Below are positions 33,542-42,065 of a stretch of DNA of 64,000 nucleotides, in pieces. This stretch comes from JAPLDB01 sp038230515 (GTDB lineage Bacteria; Bacteroidota; Bacteroidia; AKYH767-A; 2013-40CM-41-45): positions 62,001 through 126,000 of the forward strand of contig JBBRND010000003.1 of NCBI GenBank assembly GCA_038230515.1. The letters run 5' to 3'. Under the pieces are notes generated by a model. That model made no database searches, was not told the DNA's origin, and was given only the letters and a program-made list of their open reading frames with translations. The position numbers and the translations under genes are program-made. Numbering within the stretch: position 1 is the first letter of the stretch; the number at the start of each line of letters is the position of its first letter.

Positions 33542-34252
33542 TTACGAAATCATTACCTCTATTCTATTGCTCCAGCCGCTGCTGAGGTTGGGGTTGCTGG
33601 TGTTCAGGTAGCGAACGTAAGCGGTAAAAAGTTTGCGTGAATTTTTCGCCCCTGCATCAAAAATAATAATCGCTTTGGTGCTGAGAGAATGTTCGCGCAT
33701 GCCTGCAGCATTGCCTGGCGGGTTGTCGCCAATAAAATAAACCAACTCGATGCAGTCGGCTTGTGGGTGTTTTCTAGGACGCCCTTCCTGAGCACCGATA
33801 CGCACACGTATTTTCACCCTGCTGCCATCGAGTGCCTGCGCCAGTGCCACAGGAAATTCAAGAATCTTTACGCGCTTCGTGTTGGTTTCTTTGCGTTCGG
33901 GAATGTGCAGCGTAAGTTTTTCAGCACTGGTATATTTGTATGGAGTCATACACTTCACCACGTTGCTGAAGAAGGGAGTAAACTTTTTCATGATGCCCTC
34001 AATGGCACTGCGCGTAACTTTTGTTTTGGTTCCGGGCTTGGTGTGCAACTCATAAGCGCCAGGGGCAGCCGGGTTTCCGGTGTACCACTCATCGCGGTAT
34101 GCAGTTGCCTTGTTCATCTCGGCAGTTTTTACACCGAGGCGTTTCCAGCGGGGGTTGCCGGGCGTTTCTTCCTCAAGCAAATATCCAACTGCAGAGCGTA
34201 TGTAAATGTCAAAGTTGGGCAGTTCTCCGGGAACGAGGTTTCTTCTTGGCAT
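33542..34252 (-). CDS. Conserved-looking hypothetical protein
   Basis: The 236-residue protein begins MPRRNLVPGELPNFDIYIRS and has no signal or membrane segment. It contains YRDEWYTGNPAAPGAYELHT, IPERKETNTKRVKILEFPVA and ends in SGWSNRIEVMIS. I believe similar proteins exist in many Bacteroidota, but I cannot name the family. Codon use is more GC-rich than its neighbours. Its upstream side faces array 3. Confidence 0.75.
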   Translation of the reverse strand: MPRRNLVPGELPNFDIYIRSAVGYLLEEETPGNPRWKRLGVKTAEMNKATAYRDEWYTGNPAAPGAYELHTKPGTKTKVTRSAIEGIMKKFTPFFSNVVKCMTPYKYTSAEKLTLHIPERKETNTKRVKILEFPVALAQALDGSRVKIRVRIGAQEGRPRKHPQADCIELVYFIGDNPPGNAAGMREHSLSTKAIIIFDAGAKNSRKLFTAYVRYLNTSNPNLSSGWSNRIEVMIS

Positions 34253-34355
34253 GTTGTTATTAATTTGGTGAGTTAGCGAATTTTAATCCGGATTGAATTT
34301 ATTTTCCTCAGCAATGAAAACAACAGAACGAAAGGCAAAGGTAAATAGCTTTTCA

Positions 34356-34691
34356 TTATATGTACAAATATTTCCTGCACGTATAATGATTTTTTTTTTA
34401 ATGCTTTTTGATTCGGAAACGCAATCAATACGAACTTAGATTACCATGTTATCGTTTTAGTTATTTGTACTGCATTTATCTGTACTAATATCCTCAAGCA
34501 AAATGTATGTACATACAAACCATGTACAAATATCCTGATGCGGGTTATTTGTACAGAGAAAATTTGTACCAACATTCTGTTGATGGATATTAGTACAGTA
34601 AATAGTAATACTGATAACCTCGGTTGAGTTTACTACGCCATCGGTTTAATTATATGTACAGATAAACGGTGTACATACATTTAGAAAAAAG
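34356..34691. repeat. 21-bp-period intergenic array 3 (core TGTAC, 42-bp higher-order unit)
   Basis: GTAC cores stand at 34362, 34467, 34482, 34509, 34524, 34551, 34566, 34593, 34656 and 34671. Steps of 15 and 27 bp alternate, so the composite unit is 42 bp (2 x 21): TTATTTGTACNNN plus GTACNAATATCCTG. The distance 34362-34467 is 5 x 21. One unit carries the 14-bp perfect palindrome TGTATGTACATACA. The array fills the gap between two divergent genes. Confidence 0.85.
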
Positions 34692-34792
34692 TTTAGAATG
34701 AAAAGGCGGGTGGCGAGGTAGATGCTTGCGTAAAGAATAGCAATTGCATGGGAGATAGCTATCGTACTTTTAATTCTAAATATCACGATTAG

Positions 34793-35515
34793 TTGGATGA
34801 ACAATTTTCAGAAAATAATTTATCACCTTTGACAAAACCAAAAGCAGTGCAGATACCTGTTAAGCAAATTCTTTTCGTTGTCATTATTTCTCTCGCTGGC
34901 TGCGCGCCCGTTCGGTTTGTAAAACCATTAAATAAAAAACAGAGCGCAGCAAACATTTCCTTTGGCGGAGCGCTTATTAAATACGGCAAGTCCACCATTC
35001 CCATTCCTTTTCTCACCGCCAATTACGGTTATGGAATAGACAGTTCACTAACCGGCTTTGCGTCTGTAAATATTACCTCCGCATTGTTTGGAAATCTTCA
35101 ACTGGAAGCGGGCATAACAAAACAATTGCTTACGCAGAAAAAATATTTGCCCGCTGTAAGTGTAACGCCTGTTCTAAATTTTATTTACCGGGATAAAAAT
35201 GCTGCGAAGTTGTATCCTCAATTAGCTGTAAATGCTTTTTGGGAATACGGGAAGAAAAAAAATCTCGTTTATGTAAGCATTGATAATTGGTTCGAGCTGG
35301 CAACAAAAAAAGTGTATGGAGAAAAGCAAACCAATCACTGGTTCTTAATGCCTTCGCTGGGTCACAGCTTCTGTGGGAAGAAAGGAAGTTTCAATACAGA
35401 ACTGAAAGTGATAGCGCCTAATCTCACAAATAAAAAACTGGTAGTCGAATATCAAACTCCTCTCGGCACGCATGGTGCATTCGGAATTTACATTGGTTAC
35501 ACCCGTAAATTTTAA
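34793..35515 (+). CDS. Outer-membrane-type lipoprotein of unknown function
   Basis: Up to 240 residues. A lipobox (IISLAGC) follows a hydrophobic stretch, but no ATG precedes it in frame. TTG at 34793 or, better for signal length, TTG at 34832 may start it. The mature part is made of alternating short strands (PFLTANYGYGIDSSLTGFAS, GAFGIYIGYTRKF at the end) typical of small outer-membrane beta-barrels. The next gene, an alpha/beta hydrolase lipoprotein, begins four bp after its stop. Confidence 0.65.
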   Translation: MDEQFSENNLSPLTKPKAVQIPVKQILFVVIISLAGCAPVRFVKPLNKKQSAANISFGGALIKYGKSTIPIPFLTANYGYGIDSSLTGFASVNITSALFGNLQLEAGITKQLLTQKKYLPAVSVTPVLNFIYRDKNAAKLYPQLAVNAFWEYGKKKNLVYVSIDNWFELATKKVYGEKQTNHWFLMPSLGHSFCGKKGSFNTELKVIAPNLTNKKLVVEYQTPLGTHGAFGIYIGYTRKF

Positions 35516-35518
35516 ACG

Positions 35519-36412
35519 ATGAAGAAACTAATTTCCTTTCTCGCCATCATCTCCTCTCTCACAGGTTGCCTTAAGCTGGATAACAATCTTTACAACCCAT
35601 CCAAACTCACCGAATATAAATTAGACAACTACACAGGCGATGTGGACTTTCATCTCGATGCTTCTTACAAAATTCCGGATAGCTTGGTTCATCTTTTCAC
35701 TTTGCAATCTCAGGCAAGTGACGAGTCGAGCGCAACAACGATCTATGCAATTTACATCGGCAGAATTACGCGCATTGCAACCGACACTGTAATTATGTAT
35801 TGCCACGGAAACAAAGACCACATGGATTGTTCGTGGGAGCGCGCAAAGTTGTTGGCAAACACAAAAAGCAAAAACCGTTTTGGTGTGTTGATGGTTGACT
35901 ACCGCGGCTACGGCATGTCCGAAGGCACATCAACAGAAGAAGGTCTCTATGCTGATGTAGATGCATGTTTGAAATGGCTCAAGAGTAAAGGGCTCACCAA
36001 CGATCGCTTAGTAATGTATGGTTTCAGCATGGGCACAGCACCCGCAACAAAACTTACTGCAGAAAATTACAGCATGAAACCATCCAAACTTTTTCTTGAA
36101 GCACCCTTTGCCTCGGCAGAAGTAATGATACAGGATGCATCCGGCATGGACATGCCCGGAGATTTTTTTACTTCACTAAAAATAAACAACGCGGAAGAAA
36201 TAAAATCTGTTCATCAGCCATTTTTCTGGATACACGGAGAAGCGGATAGTTTTTTAAATATTGAAACCCACGGTAAGGTGGTTTACAATAATTATGGCGG
36301 CACCTACAAGGAAGCGCATCGCATTCCTAATGCCGATCACCGCACCATTCAAACCACCATGGGTTTTCAGAACTACATAGATGCGGTGGGAGATTTTATT
36401 ATCAATCACTAA
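35519..36412 (+). CDS. Alpha/beta hydrolase lipoprotein
   Basis: The 297-residue protein has a lipoprotein signal (ISSLTGC, Cys 17). The hydrolase core shows MYCHGNKDHMD (oxyanion region), VDYRGYGMSEGTS, nucleophile elbow MYGFSMGTAP (Ser about 170), acid in HGEADSFLN (Asp about 242) and His in PNADHRTI. The family is the serine aminopeptidase/BEM46-like group; the substrate is probably an ester or peptide. It is cotranscribed with the lipoprotein upstream. Confidence 0.85.
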   Translation: MKKLISFLAIISSLTGCLKLDNNLYNPSKLTEYKLDNYTGDVDFHLDASYKIPDSLVHLFTLQSQASDESSATTIYAIYIGRITRIATDTVIMYCHGNKDHMDCSWERAKLLANTKSKNRFGVLMVDYRGYGMSEGTSTEEGLYADVDACLKWLKSKGLTNDRLVMYGFSMGTAPATKLTAENYSMKPSKLFLEAPFASAEVMIQDASGMDMPGDFFTSLKINNAEEIKSVHQPFFWIHGEADSFLNIETHGKVVYNNYGGTYKEAHRIPNADHRTIQTTMGFQNYIDAVGDFIINH

Positions 36413-36418
36413 AAGAAA

Positions 36419-36568
36419 CTACCACATCTTCCTGTAGCACCTTTTTCTTTTATGCTGAATGTGTCCGTAGTTTTTCCAAACCTGAATTGCCTTCTGATTG
36501 GTTTCAATAATGCCGGTAGTCTCCGCATACTTCGTGCCTGCAGTTCAGGATGAACAGAAACAAAATCC
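36419..36568 (-). pseudogene. Remnant of a GNAT-type acetyltransferase
   Basis: The minus strand reads EDFVSVHPELQA in one frame, then after a shift TKYAETTGIIETNQKAIQVW and KNYGHIQHKRKRCYRKMW to a stop at 36419. The two parts look like the acetyl-CoA binding and C-terminal strands of one GNAT protein with a deletion and frameshift between them. It lies between convergent genes. Confidence 0.55.
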
Positions 36569-37612
36569 TCAGTCACTGCCTCTCAAATAATTTTCAATCA
36601 ACTTCGGCACAGCAAATTTGTGAATTACGTTTTTGCTGATTGCCTTTGCACCTTCAATTGCAGGCAGCGTGGAAGTATTTATTTTAAAAAACTTCGCGTA
36701 GATAGTTTGATGGCTCAATTGGTGTTTGATCATTTTGCTCTCGGACAAAATCCTGATTTTGTCTTTGGAAAAATATTTTTTCCAGTCCTCATGAAGGAAA
36801 AGTTTTTCTGTAGAAATCCGTTTTGAAGTTTCAATCATCGGGAAGTCATACATGTTTTTCCAAATGTCGTTGCCTGTTCTTCTCCGCAAATGGATTTTAT
36901 TCTTGCGCTCAATGATGAGATAGTTGAAGTATCTGTTTCTGATTTTTATTTTTTTCTCTTTTACAGGAAACGCACTCACTTTTTTATTTGAATAAGCAAA
37001 ACATGAACTATTCAACGGACAATTTTCGCACTTAGGATTTTGCGGCTTACAATGAAGAGCACCGAACTCCATAATTGCCTGATTGAAATCGTGCGGAGAG
37101 TTTTCTGCCATCAATTCCATTGCAGCTTCATAAAATTCTTTCTTTGCTTTTGAAGAATTGACCAGAGTTTTTATTCCGAGGTATCGGCTCAAAACACGAA
37201 AAACATTTCCATCAACCACTGCAAATTTTTGGTTGAACGCAAAAGATGAAATCGCAGCAGCGGTATATTCTCCGATTCCTTTCAGTGAACGGATGTCTTC
37301 ATACTGGGATGGAAATTTTCCTTTAAAACGTTTTACAATGTCTTTTGCTGCATGATGAAGGTTTCGCGCACGCGAGTAATAACCGAGTCCCTGCCATAGT
37401 TTCAATACCGCATCTTCTTTTTCGGCAGCAAGTTTTTTCACATCAGGATATTTCTGAACGAACTTGAGATAATAAGAAGTTCCCTGCTCCACGCGTGTTT
37501 GCTGAAGAATAATTTCAGAGAGCCAGACTTTGTAAGGATTGGATGTATGCCTCCAGGGAAGGTCTCGTTTATTCTTGTGGTACCAGTGAATAATTATTTC
37601 TCCGAAGGACAC
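36569..37612 (-). CDS. mutY: A/G-specific adenine glycosylase
   Basis: MutY removes adenine opposite 8-oxoguanine. The 347 residues show EIILQQTRVEQ (catalytic Glu, about 34), HhH LKGIGEYTAAAI (about 110), catalytic Asp in AVVDGNVFRVLSRY (about 132), the [4Fe-4S] cluster Cys of CKPQNPKCENCPLNSSC (about 185-201), and a C-terminal NUDIX-like 8-oxoG recognition domain. GTG at 37612 is the likely start. Confidence 0.96.
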   Translation of the reverse strand: MSFGEIIIHWYHKNKRDLPWRHTSNPYKVWLSEIILQQTRVEQGTSYYLKFVQKYPDVKKLAAEKEDAVLKLWQGLGYYSRARNLHHAAKDIVKRFKGKFPSQYEDIRSLKGIGEYTAAAISSFAFNQKFAVVDGNVFRVLSRYLGIKTLVNSSKAKKEFYEAAMELMAENSPHDFNQAIMEFGALHCKPQNPKCENCPLNSSCFAYSNKKVSAFPVKEKKIKIRNRYFNYLIIERKNKIHLRRRTGNDIWKNMYDFPMIETSKRISTEKLFLHEDWKKYFSKDKIRILSESKMIKHQLSHQTIYAKFFKINTSTLPAIEGAKAISKNVIHKFAVPKLIENYLRGSD

Positions 37613-37648
37613 TTGTAAGGAAGTATGGCAGTAAGGGGGTTAAGTCGC

Positions 37649-38434
37649 TTAAAGAAATTTTATTTCTTTAAAGCCGAAACGGACGATGGTTCCGTTTTCC
37701 TTTTTCAGTACAAGTTTACCTTCGTCTTCCACATCAATAATCTGTGCATGGAATTTCTCCGCAGGTGTTTCATAGGTTTCCATTTCATAAAAACGATGCA
37801 GTGCTTTCAGGTAATCGTTATTCACGAAGTTGAAGTTTTGCGACTTGAGCTGCAAATATCTTTTCTCAAGATGGCGACAAAGTAATGCAAAGCAATCATC
37901 AATGTCATAAGTCCGCCCAGTTATCATTTTCATCGAGACCGGGTTAGAAACTTCAGCAGGAAAAATCTGCTGGTTAACATTTAGTCCGATACCGCAAATG
38001 GACTGCAGCACTTTATCCCCACGCAATGAATTTTCAATCAGCACTCCGCATATTTTATTGTCATCAACATAAATATCGTTCGGCCATTTTATTTTTGCTT
38101 CAATGCTTTCCTCTGCGAGATAATCTTTTATTCCGAGTGCAATGGCTTTGCTGATGAGGTAAATTTTATTCACGGGCAAAAAATTCGGTTGAAAAAGAAT
38201 TGTCATTAGAAGGTTCGCTCCTGGTTCGCTGTGCCAGCTTGTACCTCCAAGTCCTTGCCCAATGGTTTGATAAGCGGCAACAATTGTTGTTCCTTCAGGA
38301 AGTGTTTCTTTTTCCGCAAGTTCTCCCAGAAAACGGTTGGTGCTAATGGTCTCATTCAGCTTCATCAACCTGCGTCCGGTAAATAATGTTGTTAATTCAT
38401 TTTCCATTCTTAACCCTCTTTCTCTTTCTGTCAT
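37649..38434 (-). CDS. birA: Biotin--[acetyl-CoA carboxylase] ligase
   Basis: The enzyme attaches biotin to carboxylase carrier proteins. The 261 residues show the biotin-binding segment QTIGQGLGGTSWHSEPGANL, KWPNDIYVDDNKICGVLIE and GIGLNVNQ. No N-terminal HTH is present, so it is a group I ligase that does not regulate biotin genes. It is divergent from rsfS with 43 bp between the starts. Confidence 0.95.
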   Translation of the reverse strand: MTERERGLRMENELTTLFTGRRLMKLNETISTNRFLGELAEKETLPEGTTIVAAYQTIGQGLGGTSWHSEPGANLLMTILFQPNFLPVNKIYLISKAIALGIKDYLAEESIEAKIKWPNDIYVDDNKICGVLIENSLRGDKVLQSICGIGLNVNQQIFPAEVSNPVSMKMITGRTYDIDDCFALLCRHLEKRYLQLKSQNFNFVNNDYLKALHRFYEMETYETPAEKFHAQIIDVEDEGKLVLKKENGTIVRFGFKEIKFL

Positions 38435-38447
38435 TTTTTCTTTTCTT

Positions 38448-38455
38448 ACTTTTGC
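38448..38455 (+). promoter_or_regulatory. -7 element (TACTTTTG) for rsfS
   Basis: TACTTTTG lies 23 bp before the rsfS ATG; start expected near 38462. Confidence 0.5.
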
Positions 38456-38477
38456 TCCAGCAACTTAAATCTCTTAA

Positions 38478-38894
38478 ATGGCAAAAGCAAAAAAATCTAT
38501 TCCACGCAAAGGTTCAAAAAAAAAAGGTACAAAAAATGATGTCGCTGAAAAATTGAAAAATCAGGTCATTGTAGGCATGCAGGAAAAGAAGGGAAAAGAA
38601 ATTGTGTGCATTGATCTTCGGAATATAAAGAATGCTATAGCCGATTTTTTTGTGGTGTGCCATGCCGACTCAAAAACGCATGTTGAAGCAATTGCTGATT
38701 CGGTTGAAGAATATGTAGAGAAGCAAATTGGCGAAACGCCCGGGCATAAAGAAGGAAAGGCAAATGCGGAGTGGATACTTCTTGACTACTTCAATGTGGT
38801 GGCTCACATCTTTCTACAGGAACAGCGTGAATTCTATGGAATAGAGCGCCTTTGGGCTGATGCCGAAATAGAGACGGTAGCGAATAACTTTTAA
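38478..38894 (+). CDS. rsfS: Ribosome silencing factor RsfS
   Basis: RsfS binds L14 of the large ribosomal subunit and blocks subunit joining in starvation. The 138 residues have a basic N-terminus (AKAKKSIPRKGSKKKGTK) followed by the Iojap-like domain: KKGKEIVCIDLRNIKNAIADFFVV, GHKEGKANAEWILLDYFNVV and EFYGIERLW. The ftsH gene follows on the same strand after 77 bp, an order often seen in Bacteroidota. Confidence 0.94.
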   Translation: MAKAKKSIPRKGSKKKGTKNDVAEKLKNQVIVGMQEKKGKEIVCIDLRNIKNAIADFFVVCHADSKTHVEAIADSVEEYVEKQIGETPGHKEGKANAEWILLDYFNVVAHIFLQEQREFYGIERLWADAEIETVANNF

Positions 38895-38971
38895 TGATTA
38901 ACTTTGTTGTTTCGTTTCAGATTGGTGCATCAGCACAAACTTTCACCCAATATTATTTCAACATTTAATTA

Positions 38972-41092
38972 ATGAGCGATCAAGATAAGCAGGCACCTGT
39001 AAAGGAACCGAAGCCTGCAAAAGAAAATAAAGAAACGAAGGAAGGTAAGGATGGCACAGGTTTCCCGAAGCCAAAATCACCTAAGTTTAATTTCAATTTT
39101 TATTGGATTTACGGAATTATTATCATCGCCATCATCGGCACTCAGTTTATGAACTGGGGTGGAGGTGAACGGAAAACCACGCGCGATTATTTTCTGAACA
39201 CCATGCTGAAGGCGGGCGATGTGGAAAAAATTGTGGTTATAAATAAGTCTGTCGGGCATGTTTACATAAAGACTGAAAAGCTAAAAGAAGATAAATACAA
39301 AGAAATTCGCTACAAAGGCTTTGGAGGAACAGAGAATCCTGGCCCTCATTTTCAGTTTAATACCGGGCCTGAAGAATCATTCCGAAAGGATTTTGATGAT
39401 GCGCAAAAGGAATTTTCGAAAGACCAGATTGCAAAGCTTGAATATGATGACGACCATGGTGGATACTGGGAGTTCTTTATGAATTGGGGAATTCCGATTT
39501 TACTCCTTCTGTTTTTCTGGTTGTTTGTATTCAGAAGAATGGGAGCATCTGGACCTGGCAGTCAGATATTTAATATCGGTAAGTCGCGCGCCACTCTTTT
39601 CGATAAAGACCTTGTCGTAAAGGTTACGTTCAACGATGTAGCTGGACTTGAAGAAGCAAAAGTAGAAGTGATGGAGATTGTTGACTTCCTCAAGAATCCG
39701 AAAAAATATACGACACTTGGTGGTAAGATTCCGAGAGGCGCCCTGCTCGTTGGTCCTCCTGGTACCGGAAAAACACTTTTGGCAAAAGCTGTTGCGGGAG
39801 AAGCACAAGTTCCGTTCTTCTCTCTTTCGGGCTCTGATTTTGTGGAAATGTTTGTAGGTGTTGGTGCATCTCGTGTCCGCGATCTATTTAGGCAGGCAAA
39901 AGAAAAAGCGCCATGCATTATTTTTATTGATGAAGTAGATGCTATAGGTAGAGCGCGCGGCAGATCAGCATCATTCAGTTCTAATGATGAGAGAGAAAGT
40001 ACACTCAACCAACTTCTCACTGAGATGGATGGATTTGGAAGCAACAGCGGAGTAATTATTCTTGCTGCCACCAACCGTGCCGATGTGTTGGATAAAGCAT
40101 TACTCAGACCCGGACGATTCGATCGTCAGATTTTTGTTGAGCTTCCAGATTTGAACGGAAGGAAGGAAATTTTTGCTGTGCATCTTAAGCCGCTTAAAGT
40201 TTCTGAAACATTAGATGTCGAATTTCTCGCACGTCAAACCCCCGGCTTTTCGGGCGCTGATATTGCAAACGTTTGCAATGAAGCGGCTCTCATTGCAGCG
40301 CGAAAAAATAAAACAGCTATTGATAAACAGGACTTCCTTGATGCAGTTGACAGAATCATCGGTGGACTTGAAAAGAAAAATAAGATCATCACCATTCATG
40401 AGAAAAAAGTAATCGCATTTCATGAAAGCGGTCATGCAACAGTAAGTTGGTTATTACAATATGCACATCCGCTTGTGAAAGTTACCATTGTTCCTCGAGG
40501 AAATTCATTGGGTGCGGCATGGTACATGCCTGAAGAAAGACAGATCACTACAACGGAACAAATCACAGATGAAATTTGTGCAGCACTTGGTGGACGCGCG
40601 GCTGAAGAAATTATTTTCGGACAAATATCAACCGGTGCATTGAGCGATCTTGAAAAAATTACCAAGCAGGCATACGCCATGGTTTCTATTTTCGGGCTAA
40701 ATGACAAAATAGGTAACATCAGCTTCTACGATTCTTCGGGCGGGCAAGATTTTAACTTCAACAAACCTTACAGCGAAAAAACTGCAGAGATCATTGATGA
40801 AGAAGTAAAGAAACTCATTGATCATGCTTATGCACGCACAAAAGACCTTTTGCTCAAGCACAAAGATGAACTCACAAAACTTGCCGCTCAACTTCTCGAA
40901 AAAGAAGTAATCTTCCGGGAAGACCTTGAAACAATTTTCGGCAAACGCCCGTGGGATGAAAAAACATACGAGCCGATTCCTTCCACCAATGGCAGTGCGA
41001 ATGGTGCAGAAAAAACTATTCCAGCCGCAACTCAAAAAGCCATTCCTTCAGACACTGATACTCCGCCAGCGGTGCTTCCACAGCCGGAATAA
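38972..41092 (+). CDS. ftsH: ATP-dependent zinc metalloprotease FtsH
   Basis: A membrane-bound AAA protease that degrades membrane and regulatory proteins. The 706 residues include a Lys/Glu-rich N-terminal tail, TM1 (WIYGIIIIAIIGTQFM, about 44-60), a periplasmic domain, TM2 (IPILLLLFFWLFVF, about 173-188), Walker A GPPGTGKT (about 266), Walker B IIFIDEVDAIG, arginine-finger region RPGRFDRQI and the zinc motif HESGH (about 487). The C-terminus is long and Ala/Pro-rich. Family length is typical for Bacteroidota. Confidence 0.97.
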   Translation: MSDQDKQAPVKEPKPAKENKETKEGKDGTGFPKPKSPKFNFNFYWIYGIIIIAIIGTQFMNWGGGERKTTRDYFLNTMLKAGDVEKIVVINKSVGHVYIKTEKLKEDKYKEIRYKGFGGTENPGPHFQFNTGPEESFRKDFDDAQKEFSKDQIAKLEYDDDHGGYWEFFMNWGIPILLLLFFWLFVFRRMGASGPGSQIFNIGKSRATLFDKDLVVKVTFNDVAGLEEAKVEVMEIVDFLKNPKKYTTLGGKIPRGALLVGPPGTGKTLLAKAVAGEAQVPFFSLSGSDFVEMFVGVGASRVRDLFRQAKEKAPCIIFIDEVDAIGRARGRSASFSSNDERESTLNQLLTEMDGFGSNSGVIILAATNRADVLDKALLRPGRFDRQIFVELPDLNGRKEIFAVHLKPLKVSETLDVEFLARQTPGFSGADIANVCNEAALIAARKNKTAIDKQDFLDAVDRIIGGLEKKNKIITIHEKKVIAFHESGHATVSWLLQYAHPLVKVTIVPRGNSLGAAWYMPEERQITTTEQITDEICAALGGRAAEEIIFGQISTGALSDLEKITKQAYAMVSIFGLNDKIGNISFYDSSGGQDFNFNKPYSEKTAEIIDEEVKKLIDHAYARTKDLLLKHKDELTKLAAQLLEKEVIFREDLETIFGKRPWDEKTYEPIPSTNGSANGAEKTIPAATQKAIPSDTDTPPAVLPQPE

Positions 41093-41120
41093 AAATTTCA
41101 AAAATATTTTTTTTACATTC

Positions 41121-41168
41121 CAAAAGAGCCGATCCAGAAAAACTCACAGGCCGGCTCTTTTGAGTTTT
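41121..41168 (+). terminator. Terminator after ftsH with two interleaved stems
   Basis: CAAAAGAGCCG (41121-41131) pairs with CGGCTCTTTTG (41152-41162). A second stem, AAAACTCA (about 41139-41146) with TGAGTTTT (41161-41168), overlaps the first in the 3' arm. The stems are mutually exclusive or form a pseudoknot. Confidence 0.7.
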
Positions 41169-41222
41169 GATAAAGCTAAATTTTATACTTTTCACCTATC
41201 AAAATAAATTGGATCGTTTTCT

Positions 41223-41963
41223 ATGATACTAGGAAAAAAAGTGGTAGTAGTTTTTCCAGCTTATAATGCCGCACATACCCTGCAACAAACGTATCGCGAA
41301 ATTCCGTTCGACATTGTGGACGAAGTAGTGCTTGTGGATGATGCAAGCAGCGATGAGACATTTTCTGTTGCACAACAACTCGGTATTAAACACATTATTC
41401 GTCATGAAAAAAATACAGGATATGGCGGCAATCAGAAAAGCTGTTATGATAAAGCGCAGGACTTAAATGCTGACATTGTAATTATGCTTCATCCGGATTA
41501 TCAGTACACCCCTAAACTTATCACTGCCATGGCAAGTATTATTGCCAATGATGTTTATTTTATAGTACTTGGTTCTCGCATTCTCGGAATGGGTGCATTG
41601 AAAGGCGGTATGCCTTTGTACAAATATATCTTTAACCGCTTTCTTACGCTCTCTCAAAACTTACTAATGAATCAAAAGCTTTCAGAATATCATACTGGCT
41701 ATCGTGCATTCGGGAAAAATGTTCTGGAGAAAATAAATTATCAGGCAAACTCCGATGATTTTGTTTTTGATAATCAGATCCTGGCTCAGGTGTGTTATGC
41801 AGGATTTGAGATCGCGGAAATAACCTGTCCTACAAAATATGATGAGCGAAGTTCTTCCATCAACCTGAGCCGAAGCATTACTTACGGATTGGGAGTATTG
41901 CGCACTTCGTTTCAGTATTTCCTTGCGAAGATCGGGATTTATAAGGCGCGGATATTCAGATAG
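41223..41963 (+). CDS. Family 2 glycosyltransferase (DPM1-like)
   Basis: The 246-residue GT-A protein has VVVFPAYNAAHTL, the nucleotide-binding VDEVVLVDDASSDET, metal-binding IVIMLHPDYQY (DxD-like) and a C-terminal short amphipathic stretch without clear membrane helices. It resembles dolichol/undecaprenyl-phosphate sugar transferases. The closely following genes 1.3 kb on are polysaccharide-export functions, so a role in surface glycan synthesis is plausible. Confidence 0.9.
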   Translation: MILGKKVVVVFPAYNAAHTLQQTYREIPFDIVDEVVLVDDASSDETFSVAQQLGIKHIIRHEKNTGYGGNQKSCYDKAQDLNADIVIMLHPDYQYTPKLITAMASIIANDVYFIVLGSRILGMGALKGGMPLYKYIFNRFLTLSQNLLMNQKLSEYHTGYRAFGKNVLEKINYQANSDDFVFDNQILAQVCYAGFEIAEITCPTKYDERSSSINLSRSITYGLGVLRTSFQYFLAKIGIYKARIFR

Positions 41964-42034
41964 GATTCTTGATGAAGCCAAGTGGTAGGACATTTGAAAA
42001 TGCTTCCTGCATTTCCTGGTTTCCCCAAAAAAAT

Positions 42035-42042
42035 TACTTTTG
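42035..42042 (+). promoter_or_regulatory. -7 element (TACTTTTG) for the acyl-CoA dehydrogenase gene
   Basis: TACTTTTG lies 24 bp before ATG 42066 and within the longer frame that starts at 41982, which argues against the earlier start. Confidence 0.5.
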
Positions 42043-42065
42043 CTCCCCCTGAAAAAACCAACAAC

